NCBI GenBank assembly: GCA_037903475.1
Contig: JBAJFG010000194.1
Location: forward strand, 62,001 to 126,000
Direction: 5' to 3'
DNA: 64,000 bases
Source of the DNA: Ancylostoma caninum
Taxonomy: Eukaryota > Nematoda > Chromadorea > Rhabditida > Ancylostomatidae
The notes beneath the pieces were generated by a model. That model had not been told where the DNA came from. It saw nothing but the letters and a program-made list of their open reading frames with translations, and did no database searches. This document shows, in pieces, positions 36,690 to 49,487 of the stretch. Numbering within the stretch: the stretch's first letter is position 1; the number at the start of each line of letters is the position of its first letter. The translations under genes and the position numbers were made by a program.

Positions 36690-38615
36690 TAAGCTCTCTG
36701 GCAGGATGGTCAATATCTTATTGAGAAGCAATTACGCAAACTACAGCGAAGTACACCTTCGTAGAGGAAGTCATGAACATTCACGGAAAAGTCCATGCAT
36801 GCCCCACTCCCAGAGTGGACCAGTTTTTCGAGCAGTACAATCAGTCTATCAACTATTGACCTTTAAATTCTCCTGATCCCACATGCAGAAGCACGTTCCA
36901 CACAACATCACAGTCAATTCTCACAATTATTCCAAGGGAAGTAAGTCTCGAAGAATGTGTAGGATTTCTGGATGATCTCTGACAGAGTTTCGAGACATTT
37001 CGCTGGGAAATTTGAGCTTGGACTCTCATTGTTTTCCCAAACGAATCTTTGGTTGACATCCAGAAAACATGTTCCCAAAGCCGCTAAACAGTACTTTCCA
37101 TTTTCGACAAGAAAGCATGTACTAATTCGCGTCAGCCACGAATTGTTTGTTTGTTAATACAGATCGGCTTCTGGCGGTTAATTTCTCAAGTAAAATAATG
37201 GAGCAACTGTCAGGAATTAAGTGAAAAATCATCGAGATTCAACCAGAATTCACGTGGAAACCACAGAATGCGCCTATATTAATTCGGAAATCATGCAAGA
37301 TCTACCGCTTAACTTGACAACCATGACTTACATAGAGTTGTACCATGGAGTTCGGAAAGAATTCACCCAGAAAAATTTCTTGAAATGTGCTTTTTTGTGC
37401 GGACAATTCCAGAATTCACCTTGATCACACGGGATATTTCTATGCATAAAGTGACGATCACTACCCCAACTCCCTACAAACTAAAAAGATATTTGTGGCA
37501 GATTGCAGATTAACATATCCCTGCCCCAGAAATGACGAATCATAATCAACAGTTCTGGAGACGCGCTCTCAGACTGGCGGCGAAGGTTCCTTTGAAAAAG
37601 AAATCAGAACTCATCCTCAGTTTTCCACGTAAGACGTGGGACGTCTGCCAGAAATCAGCCAAGTCTCCTGCATATTCTGTATTTATTTTCTACGACAGGA
37701 ATCGGGAATTTGCTACGAGGCTGTGGGGAACGTGCATGCTCATGTTGTGGGAACCAATGGAGCTAAAAGAATAACAAATGACAGTTATGAATAAATAGCA
37801 TGCCATAAAAAAGTGGATAGAGTTATCGGATCGGCTATTTCATAAAATTCCCATGAAGTTATCGCATACTAACACCTAATAAGGTCGTCAGAGCTAGTAC
37901 GCTCGAGCGCGCCTCGAAGTGGTCTCGTCGTCGTCGTGGACTGGATTGTTTTCCGGCAATTTCATTAGTTGTATAATCTCACACGCGCTCGTGACAAGGC
38001 GTCTTACGAGCGTCGACGCCGACGGCCACTACTACAATCTACGACGAAGATGAGGTAATGGAGGTGGAAAGAGAGGGACTCACGGACTCAAGGCCAAAAC
38101 GGCGGCGGCTGATGCTGGCGGCTGGATTGCAGTTACATTTCTGCACTACATAATCCTGACGCGTGCCATCAAAATCGCTTTATATCGAGAGCGCCAAGTC
38201 AAACCGGCCGTAGTGACGTAGACAAATTACCATAAGACTGAATCGCAACGACTAGCGACGTACGTGCTCGCAATAGACCAGCGAGTACTTCGGAAACGGC
38301 TGCACGGCAAAAGGAGTAGAAAAACGTGAAGGGCCTAGATTAAGGCCTATCTGTGCGTCAGGCACCTGCTCACTAGGCCAACCAACGCCAAATCTCCTCG
38401 TATTTTGAATCCATTACTACATCAAAATTTCTGGATAGAATATTTAGGCCTAGGTCACTGGAAGAATGGACAATCTCATTTTCATTGAAATGGTTAACGA
38501 TGGGTCATACGGGTATGAAAATCCCACGTACGGGTGAATATGTTGATGAGTGCTAGGTAAAGGGTAGATTTGGGTTCATTAACATTTTCACTATGGTCTA
38601 CTCGACTACACATCC
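36690..38615. other. Anonymous stretch with a GC-rich island
   Basis: No gene recognised. The island 37900-38240 contains GTCGTCGTCGTGG and a run of CpG-rich sequence. On the plus strand a short frame near 38060 reads MEVEREGLTDSRPKRRRLML before stopping. This could be a promoter or a small exon; I see no partner exons. Confidence 0.35.
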
Positions 38616-38620
38616 AGAAG

Positions 38621-38723
38621 CCGCATATATCAGTGAGATTACCCAGGGGAAACCAAACAAACTTACCCTCCCAATAACATGGGCGTCAACACGTTTACCC
38701 TGGGTGATTCCATTGTTGCATCC
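38621..38723. repeat. Foldback repeat, family A (copy 4)
   Basis: It runs from CCGCATATATCAGTGAGATT plus ACCCAGGGGAAAC to TCAACACGTTTACCCTGGGT, GATTCCATTGTTGCATCC. The arms still pair over about 20 bases. Confidence 0.65.
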
Positions 38724-38729
38724 AAGTAA

Positions 38730-41700
38730 AGGCACAGAAAACTGACGTTCCAGCTATTTACACGAGATGCAGGAAAGATGTTGTATGCTATTTTTGAGCA
38801 CTCCTGCGACTTTTTTGAACTAATTCAATTATGAACTTGTGTAACAGAACAACATAATGTTTTTGACATCTGCAGGAAAGAACAATAAAATAAAAATTCA
38901 CGGAGAGATTGGAGATGAACGGATATCACAGAATTCTTTAAAGAACTAAAGCGCTGCCCGAAGCCTCCGTATCGAATCGAAAGAGAAGAAATGGATCAGT
39001 GAGCGATCGGAACAGCGATCGCGCACGTCGTATCAGTCGCCACAAACACTACTGTCCGGTAATCTAATTAGTACATTTTCCCTTCGCCGCCAATGAAACT
39101 GTGCCCTTGTCAAGCAGATAGAAAACCAGGGAAAAAGGGGGACAGGTAGGAGATCTATGCCCTAACAATCCGAAAATTGTTGATCGTGGGAATTTTCTCA
39201 CGAGCCGTAAGGTGACTATGCATAAATGACATAGTTACGAAAGTTTTTCGTCATATAGCTTTTGTTATATGGCTATATTTAAATACACTACTACCAAGGG
39301 AATTTTCTTTGCTGTGGAAATAACTGAGTAATCCGAGGTGATTACATAGTAACAAAGTTGTCGCAATAGAAGATTTACATTCTCGATAAGAATTTGATTC
39401 CGCGACCAGACGACGCACCTGTTTACAAACTTCATTAGAAACCTCATTAAGAAAACAAGCCTGAGTGTCTGAAGTTCTCAATTCTGGTTTTGTTTTACTG
39501 AAATACGTGCAGGCAAATTAACTGAAGAGACTGCAGACCACTGGATACTTGAACATTTGGATTTTGAAGACTGTGTTTTGGCACTTCATTGGATTTTACG
39601 CGGAAATGACATCAATATATTTCCGAGAACATATCAACTTTGCTAGACAACGATAATATGTGACTTATTCCGAAACTTCTCTGATTTTCTTACTGGGGCA
39701 TTCTCTGGCCTGACGTCGAGTAATTGTGCACTTTTAGAAGGGCTGCCAGATACCGCCTAAATTTCTGGCAAACGTCGGGAAAAATACATCGAATTTTTCT
39801 CAACCTTAGGATGAATCTATATCGCCTTCTTTTCCCATTCCCACCCTCAATTCCCATAGGAAACCCGATGTTGTGTGATTATGACACTAAACCTTTTTCC
39901 GCATATTGTATTCTATCACTCCTCACCGAAGAAACTGAATTTTTCTGCATTTAGCCTTAAAAGCGGACACTGGTAAAGAACTATAGAGAATCATAGAAGG
40001 ATATTGATATGGAAATGGATGAATTCAGCAGAAAACGAGAGTGGAGAGATAAACTTCCGGAACAAGGGAGATTTCTGGAACATCAAACCATGTATTTTAG
40101 CTAGAACAGACACCAAGATACAAACCAAGAAGCGAGCATGTGATAGAATGTGATAGATTTCAGCGCAAAGTACTAATGCAGACGTCTACTCTGGCCTTAT
40201 CAAAGAAATAAAAACATCAGAAGCAAAGGACATTACGAATTCACTATCTGTACAGTAGTGAGATTACTTGTGAAATAGCTACTACAATTAGAGGCCGACA
40301 AGAACGAACGTAAACTGTATAGGTCCCTCACTGTTTGTCAAATGTGTATAGTGTTTGAGTCATCTTATGCTCTCTGAAATGGTGAGGACTGACGTGATTT
40401 TACTGAGATTACCTGTCTTCTGATACCTAAAGAGGAAGAATGAGGCTACTTAGTGACAACATGTCTCAGAATTTACGTGATAGAAAAAATAAATACCGTT
40501 GATTAGCTATATTTTAAAAGCTTCAAACATTTTAGCCGTATTTTGAAGCTTTGAGACCTTTTCACCCTCTTTAAGGCTCTTTAAGAAGACGAGAACTGTG
40601 AAGTAAAAGTCAAGAGAACGAGAAATCGCACGGAGAGCGCTCAAGGTTAGGTAAATGTCTAGGCTTGCGCTAATACAAAAATGATTAACATGCTCAAAGA
40701 TTAAGAGTCTTAGTCACCGAGGGTCCTGTGTATCATTCCGTTAATTGATGTTCTAAGCAGAGCGTAAAAACAGAAGTTCAGAACTGAACCTCAAAATGGT
40801 GGAAACGCACACAACATGACAAGATGACTTTGTGTGAAGAAATGCTGGGAAAGATGTTAAAAGTGCAGATATTTTTGGTCCCTGGAGTAAAAGAAAGGCA
40901 AAAGGGTTAACTGAGAGCTATGTGACAGAGTCAACAGAATGATAGAGTTGAGTCGTTACTTGACAAGCCATTGCCATCAAGATGAAGTTGTCACAGAGTG
41001 CTGCGAGCATAAAAGACACGTTAAACATCAGGATGAGGCCGACGCAGTGACTCTTTGAATCTTTCTTTTTTTAGGAACATGTACGAGGAAAATGTTCGGC
41101 GTCCACCCCGTGGATCGGAGTGAAACATACATGTTTGGAAGCCTTGTCTAGTGTGTTAAGTATGTATACCATTTCCGCTCAGAGTTCCTGGCGAGCTTAC
41201 AATTAGGAGGAGACTGCAAATCATGTTAATAGCACTGCTATAGGAAGACATGTTGGAGTGGGAATTTCGAAACATTAACTGCACAGGACGTGCTGGCACC
41301 GAGGATGCATGAACGTATAACCTCGGGAAACCAGATTCGTACACAAACTTTTGTTCCCTGGATTCGTGAATCAAAACCAACTAACATCGTAATAGACAAG
41401 GCTTCTAAATATAGATGTTTCATTCCGATCCCCGGGGCTGACCTCGTGCACTTTCCTTGTAAGAAGTTTTCTGCTTATTGCTGTAAAGCAGTCGTCTCAT
41501 CTCACCTTCCAGCAGTTAGACGGTAGTCCTGCGCGAGTGTTTAATTCTCTGTAGGCATTTTTGTCAAACAATAACTTCTAGAGTGAACTGGTAAGCAATA
41601 TGCAGTGAGATGCTCCCTTATGTTCAAAAGTCCACCACATCAGTTTTCGATAATTTCTAGCAGAGCAATTGAATAGCATGAATGATCATCCCCAGATGTG

Positions 41701-42318
41701 ATCATGCTGGTATACATATACGGAAAGGGGCGTCTTCTCTTCCCACTTCTGTTACTTCCCACCGGAAAGTAATAGAAGCGGCCAACGAAACGTTGAACCA
41801 CCTACCAGTGTTGATTTTGAGTTCAAGAGGTAGTTCGCAGCCAAGTGCCTAGAAATTAAGGTAAAACTACGTGCTCACCAGGCAGAACTTCTCATCTTGC
41901 TAAGTAACGGATGCACAAGTCTTGGATTTGACAAAGAGTGTGCATCTTACGAGTTGACGGAACAGTAGAGCAGTCAAACAAGAGAAGTGAGAAAGAAGAC
42001 ATCATAAAAATCGGATCCACAACTCAAAGGAAGTGTCCAGGCAATGACAAAGACGCAGCCGATCTGATGTCCAGCCCTGTACTCCAAGGATTCCTTGAAA
42101 ACACATCAAATCATGTCCAAGACAGTGAAAACGTGTTCAGCTGTCTAGTTATCAGGCCTCTCCTCTTCATCTCATGGTTCGCATGACTCTCACGCTAACA
42201 TGTCTGAACTTGTTGAACCCGTATCCCTAAAAGTGACAGATTTCGACAGGGCCTTAGAATTCCTACAATGGAAGTGGAAGAAGACTAATGACTAGTAAGA
42301 GGATAGTAAGAGGAGTTC
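38730..42318. other. Anonymous non-coding stretch
   Basis: This is AT-rich sequence with short frames on both strands only. No domain, RNA gene or repeat structure stood out. Confidence 0.4.
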
Positions 42319-42321
42319 AAC

Positions 42322-42324
42322 TAT

Positions 42325-42363
<39 letters not shown>

Positions 42364-42364
42364 T
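42322..42364. repeat. (ATTT)n microsatellite
   Basis: An uninterrupted run of about ten ATTT units. Confidence 0.95.
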
Positions 42365-42717
42365 TACACCTTTATACCGCAACGCAACGATTAACATCGA
42401 TACATCGATCTGTGCTTGCGTAGAGTAACAGTAGGCCTAATATCTCCAATCGTCCAATCAATCGTGTCCAGATTGATGTTGAACACTTCTCTCTGCTCTT
42501 GAACCTCATCATGTGGAGGTGTAGGTGAACTGTCGAAGATGTGGGCATACGACCCACGCCAGCCGACGGCGTGTTGGGTCGGAGCCTTCTCTCCACTCAT
42601 CATGTTGAAGCTGGAGGAGCGATAGTCGACCGCTCACCTTGGCGGCATAGGAAAGACTGAGTTCAACTATACTCAACAAAAATGTGAGGACATGCGAAGG
42701 ACTATAACCCTCATTTC

Positions 42718-42900
42718 TTAAGTAGGTTTACTGGTCATAGGATTAGCGTCTGCTTCGGGAAATGCGCAGGACATAGTCGAGGGGTGCGATATAGGCCCGA
42801 GAAACCATCGGGACTTGTGGAGGACATAGTCGGGGGTGCGACATACACCCGAAAACTGATAAAAGCCTCGAATAGGTGCGGGGTAACATGGCAGGTAATC
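42718..42900. repeat. Tandem pair with a 51-bp offset
   Basis: AGGACATAGTCGAGGGGTGC, then GATATAGGCCCGAGAAAC, starts near 42770. AGGACATAGTCGGGGGTGCG, then ACATACACCCGAAAAC, starts near 42821. The copies differ at a few sites. The surrounding minus-strand frames are probably by-products. Confidence 0.6.
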
Positions 42901-43299
42901 CGAGATACCCCTGATATCTAACATCATAGAGCAGCGATTTCTGCCTTTTTTTTCCACTGTTTGTAGCCCTGAACTCCATCCTGCTCCTATAATATCAATC
43001 AATAGATCTCATTGTGTGGCTTAAAGGTGGCGGAATCTCTGAAGGGTCTCCTCTACGGTATGAGCTCACTTTCTACTCATAAAGAAGTTTATTTTAACAC
43101 CTTATACGCAAAATAGCGTCTGTAACTCTGTATGCTAATGCGGTAGTGTATCACCGGAGGATCGTATTTGAGATTTTTATAATAATAAACGAGATTTTTA
43201 TGATAATGAAGCCTGCGTGAACTGTTAGGAACGATGGCGACCATGAAAGCCCCCAAAACAACCGGTAATTCTGTTTTTGAAGGGTCTACGGCTGAACCA

Positions 43300-43690
43300 G
43301 CAATTTCTTGGGTTGCATGCAAAATTACGGGACAGCACCGGATCCGTCTCAAACTCCGGAATCTCCGTCAGTCAGTGGGAGTGCTAAGTTCTGTTTGAAA
43401 ACCCCCATTTCGGGACATGTGGAGGAGGGAACCGGGATTTACAGAGAACTAAATCGCGACGGACGAAATCTTGCGGTGTGTAAGAGACCGGGTCTTCTGA
43501 CCAAGTTCTCCGGTTGCAATACAGTAGTTCTGCGCATGTGTGCGATACTTTGTCTGAGTAGGTTGGATGGGATGGGGGTGTTCCCCATGCAGCCAGCATA
43601 TTTACAGGGGAGTGATGATATCACCGAAATTTACGGGTGCACAGACAATCAGAGTGGAAAGACGCAGAAGGTGCGGCGCGGGCGAGCGGG
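43300..43690. repeat. Composite repeat region ending in family C (copy 3)
   Basis: It ends with GATGATATCACCGAAATTTA, CGGGTGCACAGACAATCAGA, GTG and GGTGCGGCGCGGGCGAGCG (43612-43690), matching family C. The stretch before it has open frames on both strands (135 codons on plus, 43308-43715) without a known motif. I read it as transposon-derived. Confidence 0.4.
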
Positions 43691-43719
43691 ATCGATAGAG
43701 TTTGTTATCCATTAATTTC

Positions 43720-44690
43720 TGTAAGTTTATTTAGATGTTCTAAGTTTCTCAATTCGTCTTGTACGAGTGATATATGCACATAGAACAAAGCCCTTTTAAA
43801 AGAATTACAGATTTCAAACTTTACAATGATTTTCAAATTGTTGAAGTAACAACATTAAATTCGTCGAAATAATTGCAAAACATAAGACTTCAAAAGAGCA
43901 ACGACCTTCCCCTCTCTCTCTCAATTTGCCCATTCATAGCTTCTCATACTCTCGAGGCGGGTAATCTTGAGATTTTCAGAAAGAGAAATTGAAGAGGGCA
44001 AGCAAATCGTTTTGGAGAGTTAGAAAATGTTATAAATTAGATATCGTTTATGGACTGGCCAAACATTGCCTTCAAATCAAATAAAATTGAATTTCTTAAC
44101 CATCAGCACCATCAGCATAAAGTTATCAAAGTAATACTACTTTGGAAGAGAACTTTGATTCACTCCCACCACTTCTTAAATACAAATATTCCAGTGCCTA
44201 CATTTGAAATACGAATAAAATATTCAAATTGTGGTAGATACCATTACAACGCGCATTTGTTTTTCATTTATTTTTTGTTGTTCTGTGTGCTAATGAAAGG
44301 TAGCACCACAAAAATGACTCAGTACTATTTGTTGTCAACAATTTCGGAAACGGTATGAATGGGCTGTGAACGGTGAAAAATCATGATCCATTCCTCTTGT
44401 AGATTGTGCATAAGTATGACCCAGGTAAATGTTCGTGGAGATTTCCCTCCTGAGTGGGGGGGGGGGGAGGAAGCAAGTAAGACAATGATTCAGGCAAGCT
44501 TGCAGAAAGACGACAGTAGGAAGCCAGAAGCACTGAAACGTGTAGCTGCGCTCCTTCCGCAAGTTTGCTGAGGAAAACAATGCCAGACATTGTTGTTGCT
44601 AGTGCGCACGCACATTGCACAAGTTTCAAATCACGGTGTATCCTTCATACTTTTGTGAGTTGTATCAAGGTGGATTTGAGCCAAACCTAC
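43720..44690. other. Anonymous AT-rich stretch
   Basis: No gene recognised. A run of ten G bases lies at 44458-44467. Confidence 0.4.
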
Positions 44691-44697
44691 ATTAACC

Positions 44698-45378
44698 CTA
44701 CTCACCACACCTCTCACCTTCAGAATAGCACAGAAGTTCGCAAATTTTTGTATTCCACAGTATTTTGGCTAGTCGGGAAGGAGGAATCAAATACTGCAAT
44801 TCCACCAACCTAAAATCTCTTATAAAGGGTGAAATGCTATATTTTGTGAGGTCTACGTGCCCCTCCACGTTTACTGGAGCCAAACATGCACGACGTTTAA
44901 CCTTGTCTCTCCGATGTAGCAAAAGAGGAAGAGCATGAAAGTACAGTTCCATCTCAACAGTGTTTTGGAGGTTTTTGTGCAAAAGAAATCTCCAGATCTC
45001 TCTCTGAACTCTCCCTGCTTTGGGAGGAATTGGGAGGAGCCAAGGCAAAAGTACGACCTTCTCAAACAAACCAACAAACCAAACACACCGTCGCCGGCGG
45101 CATTCTAGAGCTGAACTGCTCAAGAGTGCATACAATTGAGGAAAGTTCAAATGAAACAAAGAATGCCAGCAATAGGGAGCACAACGAGGAAAACTCGTAC
45201 TTTTGCTCTGGCTCCGCCCACTGTCTAAACAGAGAAGGGGCTGAAAACCAGGTGTTTTGGCATTTCGCAAGGAACCATGTCCAGTATTGTGGTCAGCACC
45301 TCCAGAAATTCCTATTATATACATTAGAGACATGAAAAGGGACAATGTCTTAAGCCGAATTTCAGATTCACTGCACAT
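44698..45378 (-). other. Unassigned 226-codon ORF
   Basis: This is the longest unexplained open frame after the RTE. It starts MCSESEIRLKTLSLFMSLMY and ends YSEGERCGE. A hydrophobic N-terminal stretch (about residues 10-27) could be a signal or anchor. I recognise no domain and amino-acid use is not clearly protein-like. Plus-strand frames of up to 101 codons overlap it. Chance, a transposon remnant or a real single exon are all possible. Confidence 0.25.
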
Positions 45379-45379
45379 T

Positions 45380-47530
45380 GTGTTGAAGTGCTCCAGTTTT
45401 GTCTGTATTCAAGCAAAATGAGATGGCACTCTTCGTAGACGTTTCTGCATCTCCATGGCTACAATGGTACACCGCTGCAAATTCTTAGATTTTAACCTTG
45501 AGAGCCACGTAAAGTAAAATCACAGATTTCCATGCAAAATACCGTTACTAGAGTGGTAATGATGTAGAAATGTGAAGGAAACTGAGGAGGGAAATCCGTG
45601 AATTAGCACTGAAAGGCACGGTTTCTTGAGCTTGTGACCACTGCAGAGCACGAGCATACCAATGAACACACTATACAACAAGTACTGACTAGCAGCAGCA
45701 CTGCACGAGGAAGTGTGCTGTATAATGGAATGAGTCTCACAGTTGCTGGATCGGTGGACGGTGTCGAGAAATACCATCTCGGATTACCGTCACCTCGTTT
45801 TGTTTCTACGTAAAACTATGGGCTGAGCCTAGAAAGCACTCATGGAATTAGGCTATGTAATAATGAGGTGGAATGAGGTGGAACGCCCAACAAGGGGTCC
45901 AAAAATAAGTGTAGCCATAAATTATCTGATTGCTAGTTTGTCCCCCATCCCGCCCCACCCCCTCAGCGGAAAAACCCCTTCTTTGGTCTCTTCCAATACT
46001 GATAATGTTGAGAAGATGAGTCTTTCCTACAGTTCGAACATGATCGACATACACGTACAGTCCTATAGGATTACCGATGCCTATGTCCGCAACGCCTACT
46101 ATTCCAAAGATAGCTAGATATACAGGGTGCGGCATAAATACTGTGTCAAAAATATTTGTTAATAACTTTTGTCACAGAAGCTGAAACTCTAATTCCTCTT
46201 CAGTGTTATTTACCTAAACTCTTAGAAATTAAACACACTGGGACACGCCTAACGTGGTCTCCTTCTGGCTTCGCGACGGAGGTTACACCTAAAGCATGTA
46301 CGACCACTGAGGCCCGAAAAAAATTCCGGAGGTTTTCTTCCTCCTTCTTTCCTGTGAGCGATCCCAGAGATGCAATAGCAGTGGGTTAGTGAGCGCATGT
46401 CCACACCTCTACGATTACCAGTTGACGCATCCATACGATCGATGTGAATGAAGTTTGCACACGATTCCTCTGCCGGTATGAGTTCGTGGAGTTGGTGCAC
46501 AAACGGTCACTTTTTCTTCTGCGCCTCGTTTCTTGAAGCACTGCTGTCCTAGCGGACCCATTTTTAATAGATGAACTAGCAGCTATACCTTCTTTACTAA
46601 ACTATCCTTTTTTCCAGCAAAGAGCTGTTTTCTCAACTTTAATTCAACGTCGACCTGAGGCTTATGGTCACTTTCAGAAACATCAGCTCCAGTGATAATA
46701 CAGGCCAGATGTGATTTGCAAGAGAGGCCTTTCCTACCCCATCTGATGTATTGGAGAACTGCACTTACACTACGCGATTTTCGCTGATGAAGCTCTGTCC
46801 CACATTGAAAAAAAGATCATTGAAGATTATTGTCCTAAGGTGCTTAACTTTTGCGGCTCTCCAAGGTAACATAACTAAATTTTGCCTTCTCTCGTGCTGA
46901 CGCGCTTCGTTGTGAACATGCTGCTCCTAATGCTTGTAGTGTTCCGTCTAGACTTCCTCATTAGCAGGTGAATTAATCGCCCTCTGCAAAGATCACGGCT
47001 CTGTGTGCACCTAACTCTTCTACCTCGCATTTTTGCAACGAGTTCGTTTCTCGTGGATTTTCTCGAAAGGTAGAAATGCGACATCCGTGTGGCATGTATA
47101 TGGGAACAACCCTTCAACAGCAGAGCATCGTACTGCAAATTGGACGGTGCAGTGGTATTGCTGCAAAAAATAGGCGATCAAGAAAAAAGATTGCACGGTG
47201 ATGCTTCATAGCTCGATCTTGGTTCTTTTCAAATTTGGACTTGTTATAACGTGCAATGTTGATGTGACGTTACGAAACGAGGAGGCAATGCATAGAAAGG
47301 GATAGCAATTTCAGATATGAAATTTAGGGCGAAGAGCTTTTTCGCAATGGGGGTGGAATTTGCGACAAAGTTTGACACAGTATTTAAGCCGCACCCTGTA
47401 GTGGTGAACCCTGATACCCAGACTAGAGGTAACGATATGAAGTGATCGTAGGCTTTGCGAAAATTGACACGGTCTTTCATACGGGCTACACAATCAACTT
47501 CAGTGATTGGGAACTGTACCCATTCCCCTC
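45380..47530. other. Anonymous non-coding stretch
   Basis: There are short frames only. A near-duplicate pair GCGGCATAAATACTGTGTCA (46129-46150) and, on the other strand near 47370-47400, GGTGCGGCTTAAATACTGTG, with ACAGGGTGCGGC adjoining both, suggests the ends of an inverted element of about 1.28 kb (roughly 46120-47400). Confidence 0.4.
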
Positions 47531-47540
47531 GAAATTAGCG

Positions 47541-47575
47541 GAATGTGGGGATGCGCAGACAATCAAAGTGCCTCG
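47541..47575. repeat. Dispersed repeat, family C (partial copy 4)
   Basis: GAATGTGGGGATGCGCAGAC followed by AATCAAAGTGCCTCG matches the core block of the other copies; the flanks are lost. Confidence 0.4.
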
Positions 47576-47860
47576 ATACATGAGTTGCAGTCACTAGAGT
47601 CTCCTTTGCGTTCGTTAAAAAACGGTCACTTCAACAGGCTTCTCTAAACAGGATAAGGCATCAGACCTTACTTTCTCTCGGATGTTACTCCTGTTTTTTC
47701 ACAACCAGTGTCTTTTATAGCGTACCAAATAAAGATATGAATAAGAGAGAACTGAACATTGTAGCAGTTAATGTGTAAAAGTGCGGAAAACAGGAATGGT
47801 CAGCCATGATTAGTGAGAAAGGAGATGGGGGGGGGGGGGGAGAAAGAGAGAGTGAGGAAG

Positions 47861-48128
47861 CAGTGGCGGACGCAGAGGGGGAGGCGGCTCCCACCGAGAA
47901 TGGGTCGGCAAATTTTTGAAATTCCTTTACAATACGTATAAAAATCTCGTATTAGTTTATTTTCATTTGTTTATTTTTATTATCACCTTCAATATAATTT
48001 TTATTAATCATTCATTATTATGATTATTATGATACTTTTATTAATTTTATTCTCCGTCTGGGTCCCCAAAACGGCGGAGACCCCACTTCCCCCCCCCCCC
48101 TCCCGCTCACTTCCCGCGTCTGCCACTG
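47861..48128. mobile_element. hAT MITE (copy 1, 268 bp) with 8-bp target duplication
   Basis: The left end is CAGTGGCGGACGCAGAGGGG. The right end in reverse complement is CAGTGGCAGACGCGGGAAGT. The flanks are identical 8-bp repeats TGAGGAAG at 47853-47860 and 48129-48136. The interior is an AT-rich core with a poly-C/poly-G edge and no ORF of note. The CAGTGGCGGA terminus and 8-bp duplication are characteristic of hAT-derived MITEs. Confidence 0.88.
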
Positions 48129-48139
48129 TGAGGAAGAGT

Positions 48140-49480
48140 GAGAAAGATAGAGAGAGAGGAGAGAGAGAGGAAGAAAGAAAGACTGAGATCTCTGCCTTTT
48201 TTTGGGGCCACGATGGTGAGAATTTCAAAAACCAGGTTGATAAGAAAACAATATTAACATGTGTAATAAAAAAAATAATGGGTTAAAAATAAACTTGAAC
48301 TGCTCCTAGGTATGAGCAAAGGTCCGGATCACCTTTTCGATCAAAAAGTCGAAAGTTAGATGACTATTCGATGCTAGTAGGTGTTTGACAATTACTGCGA
48401 GAATCAGAATCATAATCACAAGCTGACAACTGCTAATTGTCTCTGCAAAGTTGTTCATACTTTTTGCCCTTTTCTTTGGAGCAGGAAAGAGAAAATTGAA
48501 CAGATGACCTCAAAACACGCTCCTTTTATGAAAAAATCCAGGAGAAAAAGCAATCGCAGCGACAGTACTCCAGCCGGAACTTCGAAGTGCACTGAACCTC
48601 AACTGCAATGGCGGGGTCTGCAAACAAGCCACATAATCGCTACAGTAGACCGTGAATAAGGCCAATGCACTTGCGAAAAGCACCTGCACAACGGCGATTT
48701 TGTCGCCACACGCCGGCCGACGGCAGAAATTGAGCGAGAAGACGTGCACTCGGGCGAAATAGGTCAGTGGAGTGAGGGCGACGCGAGGCTGCGGTGGTGG
48801 CGGCTGCGGTTCCCCAGTGCTTGACATCCTAATTTTCGAGGAACAAATTCACAGCGACTAGCTGCGCCACCGTCTTTCTGGGCGCGGACCAGTCCATGAG
48901 GGCCAAACGAGGGAGCCGAGGACAGGCAGCGGGAGTTTTCTTAGCACTTTATGGAACAATACAGTGACGAGATATCATAAGGCAGAAACTAATAGGTAAA
49001 TGTAATTTTATCTATTTTTTGTTCCAAGGCACATTCATAGTCAATGATTTGGCACTTGATTGAGTGGTGCCCACCAATGACAGCTGCGGTTGGGCGGAGA
49101 AAGACAAAGGTATTCCCACCTAAAAATAGCTGGTCAGACAAAATATCTAATTGGTATTCCCGACTTGATAACTATTGTAAGTAGTAAATTGAATTGAATA
49201 TTTAAGTTGTCTTTAGCTGTGCACATGCCGTGCACATGTCTATACACTGCTGTCGATCGGAGAAGAAGCAATATTCAATAAGTTCAATGTCGTCCATAGA
49301 GGCACAGCACGTGAAAAGCTACCGCGCAACTGATTTTCATGGATTTCGGAATAAATCGAGCTGAGATATGTGAGTTAATAGGATTAGAAATTAATCGGCC
49401 AGATACTTTGTCGAGAAAAGGAGAAGAGAAATTGGGAAGATAGGAGCAGATGAAATAAAGGATCTCAGAAAAAGATTACT
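48140..49480. other. Region with one exon-like ORF
   Basis: Apart from the minus-strand candidate at 48510-48827 this stretch has no recognisable gene. 48830-48960 is GC-richer than its surroundings and could be that candidate's promoter side. Confidence 0.35.
48510..48827 (-). other. Candidate first exon, unrecognised protein
   Basis: An open frame begins MSSTGEPQPPPPQPRVALTP at 48827, preceded directly by CTCGAAAATTAGG, a possible splice acceptor or spliced-leader site. It continues through a Cys/Arg-rich part (FCRRPACGDK) into a hydrophobic stretch IAVVQVLFASALALFTVYC that could cross a membrane. A donor CAG then GTGCTT inside that stretch is possible. I found no downstream exon that joins convincingly. 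GC-rich surroundings and the proline-rich start make it look more gene-like than its neighbours, but this is a weak call. Confidence 0.3.
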
Positions 49481-49487
49481 GAAGGGG

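Noticed and set aside
35890..36692. Several overlapping ORFs of 90-145 codons
   Set aside because: They follow the 20-21-bp period, giving repetitive peptides such as RTAA and KDRSS in all frames; no gene is needed to explain them.
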